Positions 60,382-64,000 of a stretch of 64,000 nucleotides of DNA are shown piece by piece (within the stretch, counting starts at the first letter, position 1; each line of letters opens with the position of its first letter). The DNA is from Pyrenopolyporus hunteri. Taxonomy: Eukaryota; Ascomycota; Sordariomycetes; Xylariales; Hypoxylaceae. A program made the position numbers and the translations under genes. A model generated the notes under the pieces. That model saw nothing but the letters and a program-made list of their open reading frames with translations, was not told the DNA's origin and ran no database searches. The DNA is taken from assembly GCA_902806595.1 (NCBI GenBank), contig CADCXC010000011.1:1550001-1614000 (forward strand). Direction: 5' to 3'.

Positions 60382-63300
60382 TACAATTTTCCATTTGTCC
60401 GATTTACTGCATTATAGCAAGGAGTTACGGGGATCTTTTTGGATAGGGGCGCAAATTGCTACGAACGGTGCAAGACACGGTAAAAGGGGTTGAGGATCGT
60501 GTGGCTTCCACTATGACTGCTTTCCCCATAGAGAGGGTGGATCCCTGTCGAGACGATACCTACAAGCGCGGCATTTCTTAATGATAGGATAAGTCAATAA
60601 GCGCGGAACGGGGTGGGCATGGGTATAATAGGAATTAGGGAAAGCGGCGAATTACATGCATATGCATTCTGGCATCGGTTGTCTACGGGGGCATAATGGC
60701 AACGGGCAATATACAGTTCATTGGAGTTTTAGGTCGGTAAGAGGATCCAAAAATCAGTTCTTGGGTTGGGCACCGCACACGCTGGTTTCCAACGGTAATG
60801 AATGAGGTTGAAGCGTCGATGGAGTCTGTGTCGGGTAGACCCGACCGAGCGCATAGTTAGATAATTTACTGAAATGGCAACTCGACATTCGGTGAAGGAT
60901 TAAAATTCTTAGTGCAACGACTTTAGGTGACAAGTATACGAACGGCGAATGCGCCGCGGCAGAAGCCCATAGGATTCTATAGGTACCTAATTACGGCGAC
61001 GCTCTTTTTCTTCCTTAGAATTCCACGTAATAAACATCTTCGGTCTTAGCACGAAGGGGCGAACATGTGCAATCCCTATGTGCTTTTGGACGCTACCTAT
61101 ATCACACGTATCCCAAGGATGTATGTATATTAAAAGTACCTACCCACATGTGGTCTTCTATATGTGAGATCGGCTTGATCTTATCGTTCCCGTCTTAATA
61201 AGTTTTCAAAATACCGGCTTACTTCTCGGTAACGTATCCTCGGTTGCACCGACCCGTTGCAGTGCAGGTCTCCTCGGTATTTGGTTTTTCCTCATCATCG
61301 TCATCATCATTTATTAGGTAAAATTTCCAGAAATAGGGCGGGCGGCCAGCCGGAGGGGAGTCGTGTTTGGGGGCCACGCTTATAGTATCATTACCAATAA
61401 TTACGCAAACGGTGCTCATGCGTACGTAGACGGCTAGATTAACGGATGTCATCTATTACTAGTGGCTCTGCTACCTACTACGAGGTCGGAAAATAAATCG
61501 CATCTTTCGATTCGTATAATGAAATGACACCGCCCTTTTCTTGCGTGGAGGCGGCGATGCTCACACCCGCGTGCGCCGCCGCGGGACTGCGCGCCTCAGG
61601 CACAAATATGGTATGTATGTAAGGGACGAGCGCAGCCCCAGGGATACATTCGTACATATTATAGGTATGTATATGAGAGGAATAGAAGCGCTTTGACTCC
61701 CCGTGGCACGGAGCGTATAAACGCATCATCGCTCGAGCCAACTGCACATCCATATATACCGGGGTCGGATGCCTACATAGTTCTCTTATCCCTACCTAGC
61801 TATACTTCTGAAAAAGGGATCTCTAAGGCTATAAAGAGAAAAGCAACGCTTTGCTGCAATAATTAGCAATATAAAGCGTTTTGGGATTTGTCTACCTAAC
61901 CTAACCAAATAGCAAGGAAAGGTATGCGGCAATCCCCGGGGAAGATCCGCGAGGATGGGCTTCCTAGAGACGACATGGGATCAAGAAATGGAAACGAAAA
62001 TGCAAATTCTCGAAACTACTCGGACAGCTTCGAAAGATCCTCCCGCGTTTCGAAGAGCCGCAGCAGCGCCCTGTTCGAATAGCCTTCTTCTTGTTTCTCC
62101 TTCACTTACCCAGCAAGGTGAGCCGTCTAGGCAGGTGTGATGAATCGGCCTCGAAGCCGCATCGCAGTATGCATTCATTTATTCATTCAATTTTTTCGAT
62201 TTCTTCATGCGAAGGTCCCACAACTCACAGGTAAAGTGAAAGAGTTCGCGAAATGTCAGGTTCGCGAACCCACTTGGATTTCTGCTTTTCTCGGCATGGA
62301 AAGGAATCGCTATCTTGCCCTGGTGATGGAGTGGGAGTCGCAGCTGGAGTTGGTGGATTTTCCCTTCTGTCACTGGAATGACCCGGCTGTTCCCCGTGTC
62401 CTAATTATATAATCGCGCGATGCCTTTTTTCCTAAACCATACCCGTGCGCACCCGTGTGTTATTCGACGATAGGGGAGACTAGACCGGGGGGAACTGTTA
62501 GATCGGCTTCGCTCCTCCTAATACGCAGTATATGTAGATTGGTCACCGGGATGGCTGAATGATCATCGCGTCATCGCCCTTCGTTGCCCGGCCCAAGTAG
62601 CAGCGATGGGATACGCGTAGTGGCAAAGCGCTTTTGTACGTATGTGAGTGTGTGCATTGCGCGTTTGTGCCGCAGCGATGGGTGGTGGTGAAGCAACACG
62701 CGGCCACCCAACGCCTCCCCGGGAACCATGTCCTTCCCCAGTTTCCCACCATCGTCACCTTGGGGGAGACTCGCTAGATGATTCGACGCCACCGATTGCC
62801 CTCCCGGACTTTGTTGAAATCCGTGCTTCTTGGGCGTTGGAAGGCACAGCCACACTGGGTAGGATTGTGTTGAGGTTTTGGTTATGTACCTACTTCGCCG
62901 CGATTCTCCTGCGTGCCGTACATACATACATACCTACCTACTTACCTAAATACGTAGGCCATGTTCGTTATTGCGTATATATAGAGGTAGGTAGGGATCA
63001 CTGCCATCCGGGACAAGGAACTTGGGTGCCTCTAGGCAAAATGCGAAATTGGTGATGGATGATGGCGGCGCAATCGAAATAAATGAATCGATCGATAGAT
63101 AACTCAATATATTCAGCTGTCCCAAATAGCCGGTAGCGGGACACGAGACTAACGAATGATGCGTCGATATTCCGAAGATGTTAATGAGAGGATACGAGAT
63201 ATCGATATCCAGTATCTGCCTATGTACCTAGTACAGCCCAGGGTTATCGATGATGACGTAGACAGGTAGGCAGAGTCTGCTTACTAACAGCGGATGATCT

Positions 63301-64000
63301 CCGGTTAGTAGCCTAACGTTCCGTATAAGGTATTTACGAGGTACCTAGGTACTCAGCTCATCGCGTTTCATCTCCACCCTTCAAAGTTTCATCTCTGCCA
63401 CGCATTAAACAGGAAACATGACAATTGGAAGGTACCCTCAGCGTCGTAGCCCGATGAAAACACGAACTTTTCCAAAACGACTCTAGAATGCAGCTCACTT
63501 ACATAAAACTTCCCCTACTATTTTATTGGGTATTTTGTTGGGTATTCTATTGGACATTTCGGAGTTTTGGATTTCTCTACGAACGAGGCAGAGCCCTACC
63601 CTGCTCGAGCATTCGCTCAAAACCAATCCACCTTCCCTTCCGCCTCACTGCTGTGCGTCGAATTCCGTGTCTGCCTATACCGATCTCTTCCTAGGCACTT
63701 CCCGTGAGTCCTACCTGAGCTTTGCTAATCTGCCCAAGTCTACACGGATATGAGACAAACAGTAATGGGAAGCCCGTTAGCGGCACCATCTTCGCATGTA
63801 AAGATACGCCTCGCTGGGCTGTCCTCCTTCGGCCTAGCTGAAAGGGGGAAAAAGTGCAAATCCCACCGCAGCTCAAACGCCCAACCGGGCACTTACAGAG
63901 TTTGAACGAGTTCTAACCTTCGATCCCTCTATGTGGCACAGAGCCCGTATCTCAGCCAATCCGTGATCCTGCTGTCTACCGTTGAATCGTGACAACAGCC
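60382..64000. other. Intergenic at the right end, no confident gene
   Basis: About 3.6 kb. It contains TACC/GGTA motifs (61,130, 62,930, 63,335), ATC repeats at about 61,293-61,311 and several unconvincing short frames. One short coding-like frame at 61,924-62,082 is listed separately. A frame at 62,140-62,412 (90 codons) and one at 63,488-63,694 lack support. Confidence 0.45.
61924..62082 (+). CDS. Candidate 52-residue ORF, possibly a last exon
   Basis: A frame from ATG to stop that is hydrophilic and coding-like: MRQSPGKIREDGLPRDD, then NENANSRNYSDSFERSS and a Ser/Lys/Arg-rich end (VSKSRSSALFE). A CTAACCTAAC branch-like stretch and an AAATAG acceptor lie just upstream (to 61,910), so it could be a terminal exon. 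No upstream exon was found and no family is recognised. Confidence 0.18.
   Translation: MRQSPGKIREDGLPRDDMGSRNGNENANSRNYSDSFERSSRVSKSRSSALFE

Noticed and set aside
62140..62412. 90-codon + strand frame
   Set aside because: No domain, no splice context and a similar-length open frame on the opposite strand.
63488..63694. Aromatic-rich 68-codon frame near the right end
   Set aside because: Its hydrophobic start comes from imperfect TATTTTATTGGG-type repeats; no evidence of a gene running off the window.

Overview
The window looks like a nuclear segment of a filamentous ascomycete (Pezizomycotina, most likely a Sordariomycete; genus not determinable by eye). The evidence is short introns (about 49-138 nt) with GTATGT/GTAAGT donors, CTAAC/CTGAC-like branch points and AG acceptors, a recognisable set of fungal housekeeping genes, CT-rich leaders, intergenic DNA full of short GGTA/TACC motifs, and a 13-kb AT-rich block that looks like the product of repeat-induced point mutation (RIP).

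Positions 1 to about 13,100 are an AT-rich, gene-less block in which almost every surviving C is followed by G. Inside it is a diverged inverted-repeat pair (about 6,330-6,520 and 7,370-7,590), probably the ends of a dead ~1.25-kb DNA element. The block stops abruptly at about 13,080-13,140, and normal gene-bearing DNA begins.

From 13.7 to 50.6 kb I traced thirteen genes, with exons assigned by reading frame, splice signals and protein family: VPS27 (-), DOA4-like ubiquitin protease (+), long-chain acyl-CoA synthetase (-), CCT5 chaperonin subunit (+), AZUL/HECT ubiquitin ligase HUL4 (-), REI1 ribosome factor (+), secreted histidine acid phosphatase (+), small secreted protein (-), small unknown protein (-), methionine-R-sulfoxide reductase (-), AGE2 ArfGAP (+), SFT1 SNARE (-) and LSB3/YSC84 (+). 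A weak candidate small gene lies at 41.0-41.3 kb.

From 50.6 to 59.2 kb is a long stretch with no confident gene, rich in simple repeats, palindromes and CTAG/GGTA motifs. A Pho80/PCL-type cyclin follows at 59.25-60.38 kb with a very long CT-rich upstream region. The last 3.6 kb hold no confident gene.

Functionally the genes lean towards ubiquitin and endomembrane work: VPS27 (ESCRT-0 ubiquitin receptor) is divergent from DOA4 (which recycles ubiquitin at the same endosomes), and the window also has HUL4 (E3 ligase), AGE2 and SFT1 (Golgi/endosome traffic) and LSB3 (actin and endocytosis). No rRNA, CRISPR array, virus or intact transposon was seen, and no convincing tRNA.
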